In this document: piece after piece, positions 11,912 to 23,714 of the stretch
Layout: every line of letters begins with the position of its first letter
How positions within the stretch are numbered: the stretch's first letter is position 1
NCBI GenBank assembly: GCA_015680685.1
Contig: MNCI01025409.1
Location: 1,050,903-1,114,902 of the forward strand
Reading direction: 5' to 3'
Length of the DNA stretch: 64,000 nt
Source of the DNA: Gnetum montanum
Taxonomy: Eukaryota > Streptophyta > Gnetopsida > Gnetales > Gnetaceae
Program-made: the position numbers and the translations under genes
Notes under the pieces: model-generated
The model's database searches: none
What the model saw: the letters and a program-made list of their open reading frames with translations, nothing else
What the model was told of the DNA's origin: nothing

Positions 11912-12749
11912 TAATGAGCAACGAGGTACCCCTACACCCAACCATATGAATCACTAAGGTGTTACACATGATCTAGTCAAATTTTGTGGACCTATAGCTA
12001 TCTCATACACTAGTTCCTCTAGAAAGTGAAATGGCATTGAGAACGTTTGTTGTCTTCCCAACTATACTTGTAAGGCTTAAGGGTATGGTTTAAGTGTAAT
12101 TGAGGTATATGAATTTTTATCATTTTATGTTTTATGGATGTAATCACCTACAACAAGAATAAAGGGTAGTGTAGATTGAAATTAATGTCTATTGCCTAGC
12201 TAGCCTAGCATAAGTAACCATCCCACTTTCTTGAACACATATAGCACTGCTAGGCTACCAAACATTAAGCGTTGCTAGGTTGCCAAGTACTATATGAATG
12301 CTGAAAGTGCTTGTGCTCGTGTTCACTAATTACTACAAATAAATTTCTTAATGAAATGTGTTAAAGTAAAGAACAAAAAAGTAAAATGCAATAAAGAAAA
12401 TATTAAGCTATTTTTAGTGTTGTAAGGATTGTCAAAAGAGTTTGTTTTATTCCCATCACACTGCTATACTCAGGTACATTAGTGCTCGAACAAAGAACCA
12501 TACACACTTAAGACTCCTTCTATGGACACTCAGAAAATATTCTAACTCTAAGGAAAATGAATTGCAAGAGCTTCACTACCTTGCTTGAAAATTAAAAACT
12601 AAAACTATTCAAAATTTACTCAAAATGGGAGACTAGGCACAATATTTATAGGCTTGGGAAATATACCCTGACGTTGGACATTCAATGTTAAATCTAGGTC
12701 CCAATGTTGCATACCCAACATCATAGCTAACACAAACAGTGATTCATCA
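11912..12749 (-). repeat. R2 3' LTR
   Basis: This 838-bp LTR matches 21,228-22,065. On the element strand it begins TGATGAATCAC, with a TATAAATA box at 12,643-12,650, and ends GTACCTCGTTGCTCATTA. The purine tract side is TACCCCCACAACT at 12,750. Its U3 has AACGTC/AACATTGGG-type repeats instead of the GATATC array of R3-R5. Confidence 0.9.
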
Positions 12750-12996
12750 TACCCCCACAACTAAATGAAAAATCGTCCTCAAGTGAAGAAGAGGAGGAAT
12801 AAGCTATTTACAATATAACATATTGGGTAGGTATGGGATTATTTATTGACATGACAAACTGACTTAGTTGAAATAGACATACAGACTCTGACTACTCAAG
12901 TGTATGGAATTACAATTTTTACAACAATGGGTGTTCATGAGAAGAGTGAACACCTTGGAGAATATCGACATCCAACACCTCTTGGTAGCAAGAGAA

Positions 12997-13005
12997 TGAG
13001 AGAGA

Positions 13006-13049
<44 letters not shown>
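12997..13049. repeat. (GA)n microsatellite in R2
   Basis: Nearly pure GA dinucleotides with one T interruption at 13,020. R3 (about 31,168), R4 (about 24,662) and R5 (about 57,445) have shorter GA-rich runs at the matching place, so the simple repeat was born inside the element family. Confidence 0.9.
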
Positions 13050-13053
<4 letters not shown>

Positions 13054-14008
13054 ATCCTTCGATCATGAATGGTCCTCATTGTGTGGTATTGTTGCATCAT
13101 CCTTGGTGAAGATAGTCTTGCTTCCAGTCCATGCTTCCCACTGCAATCACAACAAGATCATGAATTCATATGCAATGTGTAACACATAATTGTTAAATGC
13201 CTTATCTTGTCAGTGGTTACACTCAACTAAGTTGTGATTGTGGTAGATTAGTTTCTTTGGTAGTGTTCACAGGAAGGTTCACAAATAGGGTTAATTAAAT
13301 TAAGTGGTCCATTAAATTAAAAAAGGTTCAATACAAAGAAATATTTGAATAGGGTATAAGAATTCACAATAATGAAAAGAAGAATTCATTAAAAATTGTT
13401 ATGAAGATATGTACAACTGGATGTCATTGATGGGGTAAGCAAAAATAATTTGATTGTAAAAATATCTAAGGATAAAGAACTTAACTAATCCAACCAAAAG
13501 ATATGCAAGTGGATCCTCTCCAAAGCAAGCATAGGCCTTTTATGCCCTTGCATAACTTCAAACCAAAGAATCCGTGGGCTCTGTGGATGATTAATGATTA
13601 CAAAAGGTTAAGTACAAAAACCCAGAAGTAACTAACTAAGAATTCTGACACATCAAACTAGGACATTGAACCAAAACATGAAATTGGTAGTGAGGTGGAA
13701 CATGGAAATCATAGATGGATAAGAGAGAGAGGGTGGAATGGACTTCCTAATTATAGTCACATGAAGTCCCTTGCGGATTTTGTGGTTAAATGACTTGATA
13801 GGATCCATCCTTAGTCCATACCAAAACCAACCATGTTCAGTGACTTCACATCAACATTCTAAGACCAATTTGTCCCCTAAGACACAAGAGTGCTCCCACA
13901 AAATAATCACCGTTCCAAATTAGAGATGAAGTAGGAAGTGAGGAAGGGCCTTGGTTAGAGGAGACAAGTCTAATAACCAATGCTTGTAGCCTATTTATTT
14001 TATCTAAG

Positions 14009-14235
14009 AAGTGTGCTTTGAATTTCCATTATTTTTTTAAAATGGAAACCACACCATGCAAAGTCACATGCATTTATTTTGTCCAAGTGTGCTTTGAATT
14101 CCCATATTTTTTTTCTTGATGAGAACCACACCATGTGAGGACATATGCATTTATTTTGTCCAAGGGGTGTGCTTTGAATCCTCATCTTTTTTTTTCTTTT
14201 TTCTTTTTTTATGAGAATCACACCATGCCAGGACT
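14009..14235 (-). repeat. Three tandem units of about 75-80 bp in R2
   Basis: Each unit contains GTGTGCTTTGAAT near the left and GAACCACACCATG near the right (plus-strand reading), separated by a T-rich run of varying length. The first two end in ATTTATTTTGTCCAAG. The unit is single in R3, R4 and R5 and double in R1 (about 7,738-7,900), so copy number differs among relatives. Confidence 0.75.
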
Positions 14236-14939
14236 TATTCAACTTCCTTTATTAATTGGCACAAAATGGTAAGAAATTCATGGAAACACACATGCACCCA
14301 AACAAATAGAAAAGTACAAAAAATATCAAATCCCCTTGAAGCCACACCCCATTCAAACCTTTGAATCCTTCCCAATTTTGGAAACTACCAAAGTCACAAA
14401 TTTATTAAAGTTTGATTAATGAAAAAGGAACTACACATTTCCAAAACAAGGAAAACCATAGCATGTGTGGATGGGTGGATGTTGTGGACTCACTAACTAT
14501 TACATGAAAAGAAACCATGTCCTAATTATTCGTGATGAAATTCAAAGCTAGAAACTAGACACCAACAATCAAATAACAAAAATAGTACATACCACCATCA
14601 AATAACACATTACCAATGTACCTGGAACTTATTAACAAAAAGTTAGAAAATCACACCAAATAAAAGAAAATATAGAAGAAAGTGTAAATTATTCAAGAAA
14701 TATCAAATGTACTAACAATGGTGTAAAACAAAAATTAGAAAAAACTAACATTAAAAAAAAGATGTAAAACAAAAAGTTGGAAAATGAAAAATGTGTAAAA
14801 AAAAAAAAGTTGAAAAATTGAGGAGCATCTTGAATGGTTAGCATGAGTGGCCATCTCCTCCATGACTAAGTTGAAAGGAGGAGATCTGAAACATGGAGCA
14901 TGGTTGTCCATCTGATGAGGTTGTTGTGTTAGCTAGCTT

Positions 14940-16320
14940 AAGTTCATGAAAAGGTTTAATTTACTGAATGCTGACCACTTGTTTCTTGTTTGGGCTCTCA
15001 GGTTTATAGATCATCATGATCCTTGAAGGAAAAGTCTTGCAAATGATGTAAAGTCCCTTCCACAACATTTGGAACTTAGTTTGTTGAGGTACATGTGTGA
15101 GGTTCCAATAGAGAACCTGGTCTCCTGGTCGAGGTTTAACATTTCTTATTTTTAGGTCATGACGCTTTTTGTTATAAGCCTTGTGCAACTCATTAGATGA
15201 TAAGACCACTAATCGATTTTTGTCTAGCATGTTGAGATTCATTAATCTTTTTTTCTTTTTTTTTGCTAGAATTAAGTCAAGGTCAAGGTCACAAGCCATT
15301 GAAAGTGTACAAAGTTCAAATTGAATAGGAAGTGTCGATAGTTTGCTATACACAAGTTCATAAGGAGAGTAACCTATAGGAATTTTCCAAGTTGAGCAAT
15401 AGGCCCAAAGGGCATAATTTAGTTTTATGCTCCAGTCCTTCCTATACTTACTAATAGTTCTTGTTAGTATCCTTATGATTTCCCTATTAGTAACCTTAGC
15501 TTAACTATTAGCTTGGGGATGGTGAGGTGTTGTGAGTTTGTGTTCAACCCCCAAGCATTGCATAAGCTTCCAAAAAGTAGTATCTATAAAATGAGTTCCA
15601 TTATTAGAAATTAATGCACATGTCACACCAAACCTATTTACAATTTTTTTATTGTACAAACTAAGCAGCAGTAGAAGATTTACAGTCTATGACGGCTATT
15701 GCTTCTGCCCATTTCGTACAACAGTCAACAGTGACTATGATATATGCATTTCCATTTAACATGGGCATGATGGGATCCATGAAATCAATGCCCTAAATGT
15801 TGAATGATTCTAATGGTTGAATCCATTGTTGAGGTTCCTCCATTCAAGTAGTCATTCCACCATCCCATTGGAATCATTCATAAGAGTGCATGAAATGGTA
15901 AGCATTCTTGAAGAGTGTTGGCCAATAGTACCCTGCCATCAAGATTTTAATGGTCATGCATCTCCCAACATAGTGTCCTCCACAAGGACCTTTATGAGAA
16001 TCTTGGAGCACACGTAGTTGATTAGCATCAAGGACACACCAACAAACCACACCATCGACGCACACCTTGTAGAGGTGTCTGTTGATCTCCATGAAGTTCT
16101 TTACCTAGTGAAGAAACTATTTCTTCCTCCAATGGTCCAACCCTTGTGGCATCTCCTCAGTATGAAGATAAATAAGAATGTTATCATACCATTTTAGCTC
16201 ATTGGGCATTTGTTTAGTTATTTCTCTAGCAAAGAGGAGTTCATTAGGAAACATACCGAATAATGGGCTTTCTTCCTCTTTGTCATCCCATAGCAACCGA
16301 GACAAGTGATCAATGACCAT
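14940..16320 (-). pseudogene. R2 integrase remnant
   Basis: On the minus strand it reads the RNase H-INT linker (16,117-16,320), the zinc region HKGPCGGH (15,874-16,092), the core with GIDFM at about 15,800, and a C-terminal stretch (14,961-15,353) with [19 protein letters not shown], the barrel-like DNA-binding end. The second catalytic Asp is Asn (ISNNGTHF) and the Glu position is Lys (A-K-V-T-N), so the DDE triad is broken. The purine block follows at about 14,870-14,849. Confidence 0.8.
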
Positions 16321-17580
16321 ATTTTTAGTTCCCTTTCAATCTACCATTGTAAGATCGAACTCCTATAAGATCACCAACCACTATATGACACAAGTGCTCA
16401 CCGTTGGCTTATTCATTAGGAAGTAGATGGCACTATGGTCTGTGTGCACAAACACCTTGTATTCAAGCATGTAGTGCTTGAACTTCTCTAGAGCAAACAC
16501 CACCACCATCAATTCTTTTTCTATAGTGGTGTAGTTCAATTGTGCATCCATAATGCTTCGACACAAGTAGTGGATGTAGCATGGATGTTTTTTATCATCT
16601 AACTACATTAACACAGCTTCCAAAGCATAATTCGATGCATCTGTCATGATATGAAATGGTCTAGACCAATCAGGTGCTTGTAGAATTGGAGTTTCCACAA
16701 GCTTTTCTTTCAATTGCTGGAATGATTTTTCACATTTTGGGATCTAGAAAAAAGGAGCATCTTTCTTTGTTAGTTCAACCAACAGTTTTGCAATCTTAGA
16801 GAAATTCTCTATGAATCGTCAGTAGTAGCCAATATGTCCAAGGAATGATCGAACATCTTTAACTATTTTCAGCTGGCAAGTTGTTCCTTAGATGATCCTT
16901 ATTTTTTCAGGGTCCACCTCAATTCCTACTTGCAATATTTTATGCCCCAATACAATGCCCTCCTAAGCCATGAGGTGACTTTTCTGCTAATTAAGCTACA
17001 AGTTAGTTTCAACACATCATTTCAACATTTGCTCAAAGTGGTCCAGGGCTTACGCAAATGTAGCTTCATAGGTGGAGAAGTTATCTATGAAGACTTCTAC
17101 ACCACTACCAATTTTTTGTTGAAAGATGCTCAGGACTAGGCATTGAAATGTGGTAGGAGCATTGCATAGGCTAAATGACATCTTACAATATGCAAAAGTC
17201 CCCGAGGGACTTCTAAACGTTATCTTTGCTTGGTTCTTTGGTGCAGTTTGGATTTGGTTATAGCCACTATAACCATCTAGGAAGTTGTAGTAGCCATGCC
17301 CTGATATTGTGTCGAGCACCTGGTCAATAATTGGTAATGGAAAGTGATCCTTGAATGTTGCCATATTCAGTAGCCTGAAATCAATGTAGACCCGCCACTT
17401 ACCACCTTTCTTTGGTACAATTACAAGCAAACTAACCCACTCGCTATCCGTAATGAAATAGATGAACCCCACCTTGAGGAGTTGCTTGATTTTTTCCTTG
17501 ATGATTTGCTTCAATTTGGGATTCAATTGCCTCTATGGCTATCGTTTTGGCTTCATGATCTAGTCGGTGTAAATGCAATG
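16320..17580 (-). pseudogene. R2 reverse transcriptase and RNase H remnant
   Basis: The 158-codon frame at 17,050-17,526 covers most of the RT palm: KKGGKWRVYIDFRLLN, FLDGYSGYNQI, and FAYCKMSFSLCNAPTTFQ, ending with VFIDNFS. R1 has VFMDDFS at the same place, so the second catalytic Asp is changed to Asn and the enzyme would be dead. RNase H follows (16,381-16,566: YTTIEKELM, FVHTDHSA). Frameshifts and stops separate the blocks. Confidence 0.88.
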
Positions 17581-18096
17581 TTGGCATATCCTAGGATCAA
17601 TCCCTATCAGTTTAGGATATGACCAAGAAAAAGCTACTGACCATCTTTCAACTACCTTCAATAGCATCTCTTTCTATTCTAGAAAAAATCTTGCATTAAT
17701 TATAACTAGCTTCTTATTTTTCAAAAATACATATTCCATTCTAGCCAGTAATGTTTTTAGTTCAAGGGGCAGTTACTTGAAGTTCTCGGGAATTTTCAAC
17801 TCTCCCTAATAGGTATCATCAGAGAGTTGGTGATGAACTTGCTCTAGTTCATCCATGCTCGTGACATATTCACATGTCAGGCTCTCAACTAGTTCCATGC
17901 ACAATGTGCTACTTTCTAAATCAGTAGTCAACCACTGGGTGTCCTCCTGTTTTTTGGCTACTGCATATAGACACCTTTGAATTTCTACTTCTGGTGCATA
18001 CTACCTACATGCAGAGATGGATGCTTGCTTGATGGCCCAAAGTTTCTTCACACAATTGCACCACTATCACTGTACAAATGCATGAAACTCTCTTCT

Positions 18097-18537
18097 TCAG
18101 ATCTTTCCAAATGCATTTTCTTTAGAGATTTCTAGGGAAAGATCTCTAATGCCCATTCTTACATCTATGGTGCTTAGCCATGCTCTTCCCATGATGATTG
18201 GACAGTCCCCTTTGCAATCCTCCACTTTGATTACTAGGAAGTTTGCAAGATAAGACCACCCATAGACATTGGTTACAATGTCTTCTACTAGTCTCAATGG
18301 AATAGTGATGGACTGGTCTACTAATTCTAATCTGATGTTACTCTTCTTAAGAGGAGGTAAGTTCCAGGCAATGTACATCTCATGAGAAATCAAATTAACA
18401 CCAAAATTTGAATCAACAAGAGCCTTGCATGGTTCTTTCCTAGCAATTTGCAAATAAATTAGAGGACTTCTAGGATCAACTAATTTCCTAGGAAGGTTTC
18501 CTACATGGATCCAATCAAACACCATGTGAGTAAGCAT
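18097..18537 (-). pseudogene. R2 protease
   Basis: This open frame of 146 codons carries LVDSNFGVNLIS (active-site Gly replaced by Asn), LVEDIVTNVYGWSY, CPIIMGRAWLSTID and LSLEISKENAFGKI. It is a retropepsin-like protease of the Ty3/gypsy Gag-Pol polyprotein. Its upstream neighbour is the gag linker and its downstream neighbour RT. It is an internal part of one polyprotein, so no separate start is implied. Confidence 0.8.
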
Positions 18538-18559
18538 TACGGTATGGATCTTTGGTAGA

Positions 18560-21066
18560 GTTTGGTTTGAAGGAGGTCCAAAGGAATTGGATATGGAGGG
18601 AGAGGTAGGAGCAAGGTTGTTAACTGCAGGTGTAGGTGAAGGCTTAAGTGGACTATGAAATCAAAAGAAATGTCTCTTCTTTAATCGGGCATTCGACCCC
18701 TCCAATTGATGATTGGGTTGCAAGTTAACAACCCTCATAGCTTTGGGTTGTTGTAGTTGAATGGGTAGTTCACCCTACATTGGTGGAGTAGGTGGTAGTT
18801 GTGCAACTAGAGGAGGAGTGTGTGTAGGGATAGGAGGAGGATAAGGATAGGAGGTAATGTCCCTTCTTTTATGCGAAGATGGAGTTTGATTATAATTAGA
18901 AGGGTAGTAGTGAGACTGTAATTGAGAAACATGACTAGAAGGGTCACATGGAGACATGGGTTGTTGAACATGATAGCCATATGGATCAGGTTGTCGGTAA
19001 GGGTATTTTTTCCTTGGAAATGTATATGCCCATTATTGTGGTTGCTACCATTTTTGGTATTGTTTGTATGTTTGCAGTGGAGCTCCTCTTGGATAATATG
19101 GTTGTTGCTGGTGGAATTGCCTAAGATTACCTTAAGGATAAGGCAACCTTCTAGATGGTTTCCTTTGTGTAAGTCATGGATGTAAGACATACACCCTAGA
19201 CTCCTGAGATGTGACATAATGGGGCAACATCCCATAGGATGTTCATACTGGTATACATCACATCCACAATCATCATCTGATTCACTATCTGCAACCTCTT
19301 CTATTACAGCAATTTTACCCTTACCTTTGTAATACACATGTTCAGCTTCTTTGCACCTACGCTCATGATCACTACCTTGTTCTTGGGACTCTTCAGTAAT
19401 TTTAAGGATAGCTTGAACTATGCTATCCATGGAGTCTCTTAACTAATCAACCTTGGCTGTAACTTTAGATTGGAATTTTTGAAGTGGCAAGGCTTTTTTA
19501 TGCATGCCCTTATCAAATATAGATTCATCCTCACTATCACAGAATTCAACCTCCCTCTTGTGGATGGAAGGATCATGATTCTACTCCTCTACACTTTCTC
19601 TTTTTCTAAGTTCACCCTCCTCTTTGACAACTTGCTTTATTAACCTTTGTACTTGATGGACAGTTAGTTTTGACAATCACCCTTGGGCATAGACACCAAG
19701 GGTTTTTCTCATTTCATTATGAAGCCCATCTACAATGTGGTGGAGTCGAGCCAATTGAGAAAAACCATGGCCAAGGCATTTGTGCATCAAGGCATAGTAT
19801 CAACCAATGGTGGCATCCAAGGGTTCGTGTGCTTCTTATTTCCACCCTTGAATTTGCTTCTTTAAGTTGGAAACTTGGGAGTACATTTGATACTTATCAT
19901 TTGAACATTTCAAGCATGGTACTCCATCGTCTAATAGATTCCAGTTCTAAGGATCAATACCAATTCTTTGCTTCTTTGATGAGTGGCCTAGGAAACAACT
20001 TTAGTTTTTACCATTCATTCTCTATGTTTTGCAAGGCACATGCCCCTTGGAAAGCTTGAAGATGATTCTACAGATCAGAGTTATATCCTCCTTCGAATCA
20101 AGGAATATTGTTCATGTCTAACCATTTGATAGGACTATCTTTCACATGCCTTGTTGGAATTCTAATTGTCTCTATGATGTTAAGCATACTTCGAGTAGTA
20201 AATAGAGGCTCATCAAGGCCTTGATCATGGTGCCTACAATGCCCTCTACTACCCCTTCATTCATGGCAATGTGCTTCTCTTGAATGTCTACATCCTTGAT
20301 CTTTCCTATCTCGATGATCCCTTGGGTTATTTTGGCCTCGTCGGTCATTTCATTCATTTCAATCACCTCCATCATAGTCTCATCTTCTGCAATCATGGTT
20401 GGAGCCAAAAGAAGAAGAAGATGACAAAGGGAAAGAGGAAGGAGAACCAGCACCATCACGATGCCTGCTATTACCTCTCCGATGATCACGACTACAATCA
20501 TGATCATAGTTCTTGTCAGCATCCTTGTCTTGACTTGCCCCTCTAGATCCTACTTTGTTATTAGATCCCTTGTTATCAAAATCAAGATTGTGAACTATGG
20601 AGTGCAAATTCTTATTTTAACCTTCATCATCAAAGTTAAAGAGAGGATCATCATTGAGTGGAAGATCCCCACTAGCTTGTTAGTACAATAGGAATTGAGA
20701 ATCATTAAGTCCTTTTCCCTTCGAAAGTTCATAACGTTGCTCTAACTACCAATCTTGCAGGCATTGTGCTTCAGTGGGCTAATAATCCCTAGCATTGACA
20801 TCTTCCATGATATATTCCCCATGGTAGTCTTGAAGACCACATTGTGCAAGCATTTGATAAAGCATTGCAGCAGCAGCATGATTGAGCAGCAACACAATGT
20901 TGCCCTCCATGTCACGCCACCACAGCTATTCCTCCTAGTGTAGGATGAAGGTGAAGTTTAGCACATACTCATCAAAATGAGTATACGTAATTTGATACTA
21001 TTGAGGCTTGGATGGATGAACATTATCAGGCTTAGGCAGAGAAGCACTCTTGTGAGAAGAAGACAT
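18560..21066 (-). pseudogene. R2 gag remnant
   Basis: The likely start is the ATG at 21,066 (complement of CAT at 21,064-21,066), followed by a Ser-rich N-terminus like that of R4. Downstream, in several frames, come the His/Arg/Ser-rich segment (about 20,400-20,600), the VVRIPTRH-like block (about 20,150), the capsid part (19,870-20,100), and the acidic segment with a zinc-binding-like YQYEHPMGCC (about 19,230; open frame 18,807-19,430). A Pro/Tyr/Gln-rich linker comes before protease. Stops and frameshifts are many. Confidence 0.7.
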
Positions 21067-21208
21067 TCTCGATTAGTAAAACAAAAATCACAGTGTGCTC
21101 TAAGAATTTAATGTAGTAATTGTAAAACAAGATATAACTCTTAGGTTTGTTCCAATGATTTAAATTCTTTTGCTAGATCCTAGATAGTGCACAAAACAAA
21201 AAAAAATG

Positions 21209-21226
21209 TCCCCAACAACAACACCA
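21209..21226 (-). other. R2 primer-binding site
   Basis: On the minus strand it reads TGGTGTTGTTGTTGGGGA, the tRNA-Asp complement TGGCGCCGTTGCCGGGGA with only C-to-T changes, one base from the LTR end. Confidence 0.75.
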
Positions 21227-21227
21227 A

Positions 21228-22065
21228 TGATGAGTGGTGAGGTACCCCTATGCCCAACCATATGAATCACTAAGGTGTTACGCATGACCTGGTCGAATTC
21301 CATGGACCTATAGTTATCTCATACACTAGTTCCTCTAGGAAGTGAAATAGTGTTAAGAATGTTTGTTGTCTTCCCAAGTACACTTGTGAGGCTCAAGGGT
21401 ATGGTTTAAGTGAAATTGAGGTATATAAATTTTTATCATTTTATGTTTTATGGATGTAATCACCTACAACAAGAATAAAGGGTAGAGTAGATTGAAACTA
21501 ATGTCTATTGCCTAGCTAGCCTAGCACAAGTAACCACCCCACTTTCCTGAACACATATAGCACTACTAGGCTACTAAACGTTAAGCATTGTTGGGTTACC
21601 AAGTACTATATGAATGCTCGAAGTGGTCACACTCATGTTCAATAATTACTAAAAATAAATTGCTTAATGAAATGCATTAAAGTAAACCATAAGAAAGTAA
21701 AATGCAATAAAAAAAAATATTAAGCTATCCTTGGTGCTGCAAGGATTGTCAAAAGAATTTGTTTTAATCTTGTCACACTATTGCACTCAGGTACATCAGT
21801 GCTTGCACAAAGAATTGTACACACTTTAGACTCCTTCTGCAGACACTCAGAAAATATTCTAACTCTAAGGAAAATGAATTGCAAGAGCTTTGCTACCTTG
21901 CTTGAAAACTGAAAACTAAAACTATTCAAAACTTACTCCAAACAGGAGCCCATGCGCGGTATTTATAGAATTGGGGATATACCCCAACGTCAAACATCTG
22001 ACATCATATCCAATCCCCGACATCGTGTATGCAACCTCACAGCTGACACAAATGATGATTCATTA
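21228..22065 (-). repeat. R2 5' LTR
   Basis: This 838-bp partner of the LTR at 11,912-12,749 is equal in length. TATAAATA (minus strand) lies at 21,960-21,967. It starts at TGATGAGTGGTGAGGTACC (plus reading), next to the primer site, and ends at CATTA before the GATCC duplication. Confidence 0.92.
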
Positions 22066-22070
22066 GATCC

Positions 22071-22484
22071 CATGATGTAAAAGAAGAGAAAATGAAGGAG
22101 TGATTCGTTGCTTTTCACCTTCCACCTGAAGTAGTAGTAGGAGTAGGGCAGCCACAGCTACCTTTGCCATCACACGTGCTTAAAGCCAGTCAAGGTCCCT
22201 CACAACCTCAAGAGCCACCATTGCTTGGGATTGTCTAACCTTCTCCATCAACTTCACACAATCAAAGAACATGCTATCGAGTTTTGAAGAATCATGTCAT
22301 GGTGTTCAATTTTGTGTTATGAACACTATAATTTTTGTAATATGTTGATCCATACACTGGGCACTTAGTTGTTATGTCCATTTTATCTTGTTTTGTTTTG
22401 TTATGTCAAAGTTAGTCAATAATTACATACCTTCCTAATTTTATAAAGAACTTGAGGACAAGTTTTCATTTAGTTATGGAGGTA
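22071..22484 (+). mobile_element. R1 tail of third ORF and polypurine tract
   Basis: R1 resumes here after R2 and its duplicated GATCC. A Pro/Gln-rich reading (QPQLPLPSH, SQPQEPP) probably ends the third ORF, with T-rich DNA after it. The stretch TTAGTTATGGAGGTA directly before 22,485 is the likely polypurine tract for the 3' LTR. Confidence 0.6.
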
Positions 22485-23181
22485 TGATAAGTTTTGGTTT
22501 ATCACATTGATTGGGCCGCGTTGATGTCTATTTTGTCAACGAGGCCCCATCAACTAAGCCCCATCGACAAAGTCTATTGTTTCAATGAGGTCCCATCAAC
22601 TAGGCTCCGTTGACATAGTCAATTGCATCAACGCAAGGGTTTGTCCCAGTCTATCAATGCTTCATTTATGGCATCAATTCTCATAGTGGTAGTAGAGCTC
22701 TTGTAGTTTGTCTATTAGAAAGTTAGAATATTCTTCCCAAGTGCCCGTAGCAAGAGTCATTGAGTGTATGAATCTTTATTTGAGCATTGTTGTACCTGAG
22801 CATGACAATGCATGCGGCAACAAAGATGAGCTTTTTAATAAACCTTGCAGCATTTTGGATAGATTAAATATTTGATTTATGCATTTAATGTTTTCAATTA
22901 CTTATTCAATGTTTTCCAGTAATTAAGCTAATTAAGATAATTAAGCAAGATAATCTAGATAGATTAAATACATAAGTACAAGCGCTTCAAGCGTAACATG
23001 TATTCACTAGGTAATCCTAACAACATTATTGCTTGGTATGCTCAGTACTGTAGCACTTCGTAACCCAACAATGGACATGTGGTTTTAGGACATGTACAAA
23101 AGTTGGGACCAAATACTTATGTTGGGATTAGCTAGAGGCCAGTAGGTTAGTTACATTGAATTATCCATTAAATTACCTTGT
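22485..23181 (+). repeat. R1 3' LTR, piece 1
   Basis: It begins TGATAAGTTTTGG after the purine tract. About 22,500-22,640 is an array of GTCAACGAGGCCCCATCAAC-type units (TTGAC/GTCAA inverted arms around a GC-rich centre). From GTTAGAATAT on, it matches the R-U5 of the other LTRs. R3 interrupts it at 23,181 with duplication CTTGT (23,177-23,181 / 37,140-37,144). Confidence 0.9.
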
Positions 23182-23714
23182 TGATGAGTGGTGTGGTACC
23201 CCTACACTCAACCATACGAATACAAGCGTCTCACGCGCGATCCGATCAAACTCCAAGGACTAAGTGCTTACGCGCCTTAATGGAACACTTAAGGTTAACC
23301 AATCATTTTCCTCCCAAACTTACTTGTATTGTCACGGTTGTATGGTTAAGTAAGTTTGAGGTATGTGATTTTTATATCTTTTATCTTTTTAACGCCTATG
23401 CTAATAGGGAAGGGTGAAGAGAACTAAATGACTAACTTTCATTAACTATTTACTAACTAAGTTTAGGTTATCCTAGCATCAGTATCTATTCCCACTTGCC
23501 GCACACACCCTAAACCAGAGCAACGTTGTTGGGATTATCAAACGCTACTTGTTACTGGGTTACCAAGCGTTACACACGTGCTCGAAGTGGTCCTACTAAA
23601 TGCACTTAACTAGTAGAGTCAAGGGTTGAGAGAGATTAATTATCTAGGAAAGCATTTAAACATTTAACAATAATTAAATCCTATTTAGCTTAGTCCATAT
23701 GCTACAAGGTTTAT
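23182..23714 (-). repeat. R3 3' LTR, left piece
   Basis: It starts TGATGAGTGGTGTGGTACC and breaks at AAGGTTTAT, where R4 inserted. The match continues at 30,724. The partner LTR reads AAGGTTTATTAGAAAG unbroken at about 36,866. Confidence 0.92.

Larger units (their letters stand above)
12750..14848 (-). mobile_element. R2 non-coding region between integrase and 3' LTR
   Basis: No gene was found. It holds a (GA)n microsatellite at 12,997-13,049 and T-rich/A-rich tracts. At 14,009-14,235 there are three tandem units of about 75-80 bp, each running GTGTGCTTTGAAT, then a T-rich tract, then ACCACACCATG and ATTTATTTTGTCC. The same GTGTGCTTTGAAT...ACCACACCATGCAAAG unit occurs once at the matching place in R3 (about 32,227), R4 (about 25,706) and R5 (about 58,166). 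Confidence 0.7.
11912..22065 (-). mobile_element. R2, complete pol-bearing Ty3/gypsy element
   Basis: A 10.15-kb element in minus orientation lies between two 838-bp LTRs and is flanked by the 5-bp duplication GATCC (11,907-11,911 and 22,066-22,070). In element order it has 5' LTR, tRNA-Asp-type primer site, gag, protease, RT, RNase H, integrase, a purine block, 2.1 kb of non-coding DNA and 3' LTR. Both outer TG/CA ends are altered by transitions (TA at 11,912; TTA at 22,065). It split the third ORF of R1, so it is younger than R1. The coding region is broken by stops. Confidence 0.93.

Noticed and set aside
18807-19430. 207-codon minus-strand ORF as a separate gene
   Set aside because: Its first half is R2 gag (YQYEHPMGCC); the rest is a shifted frame of the Pro-rich linker.
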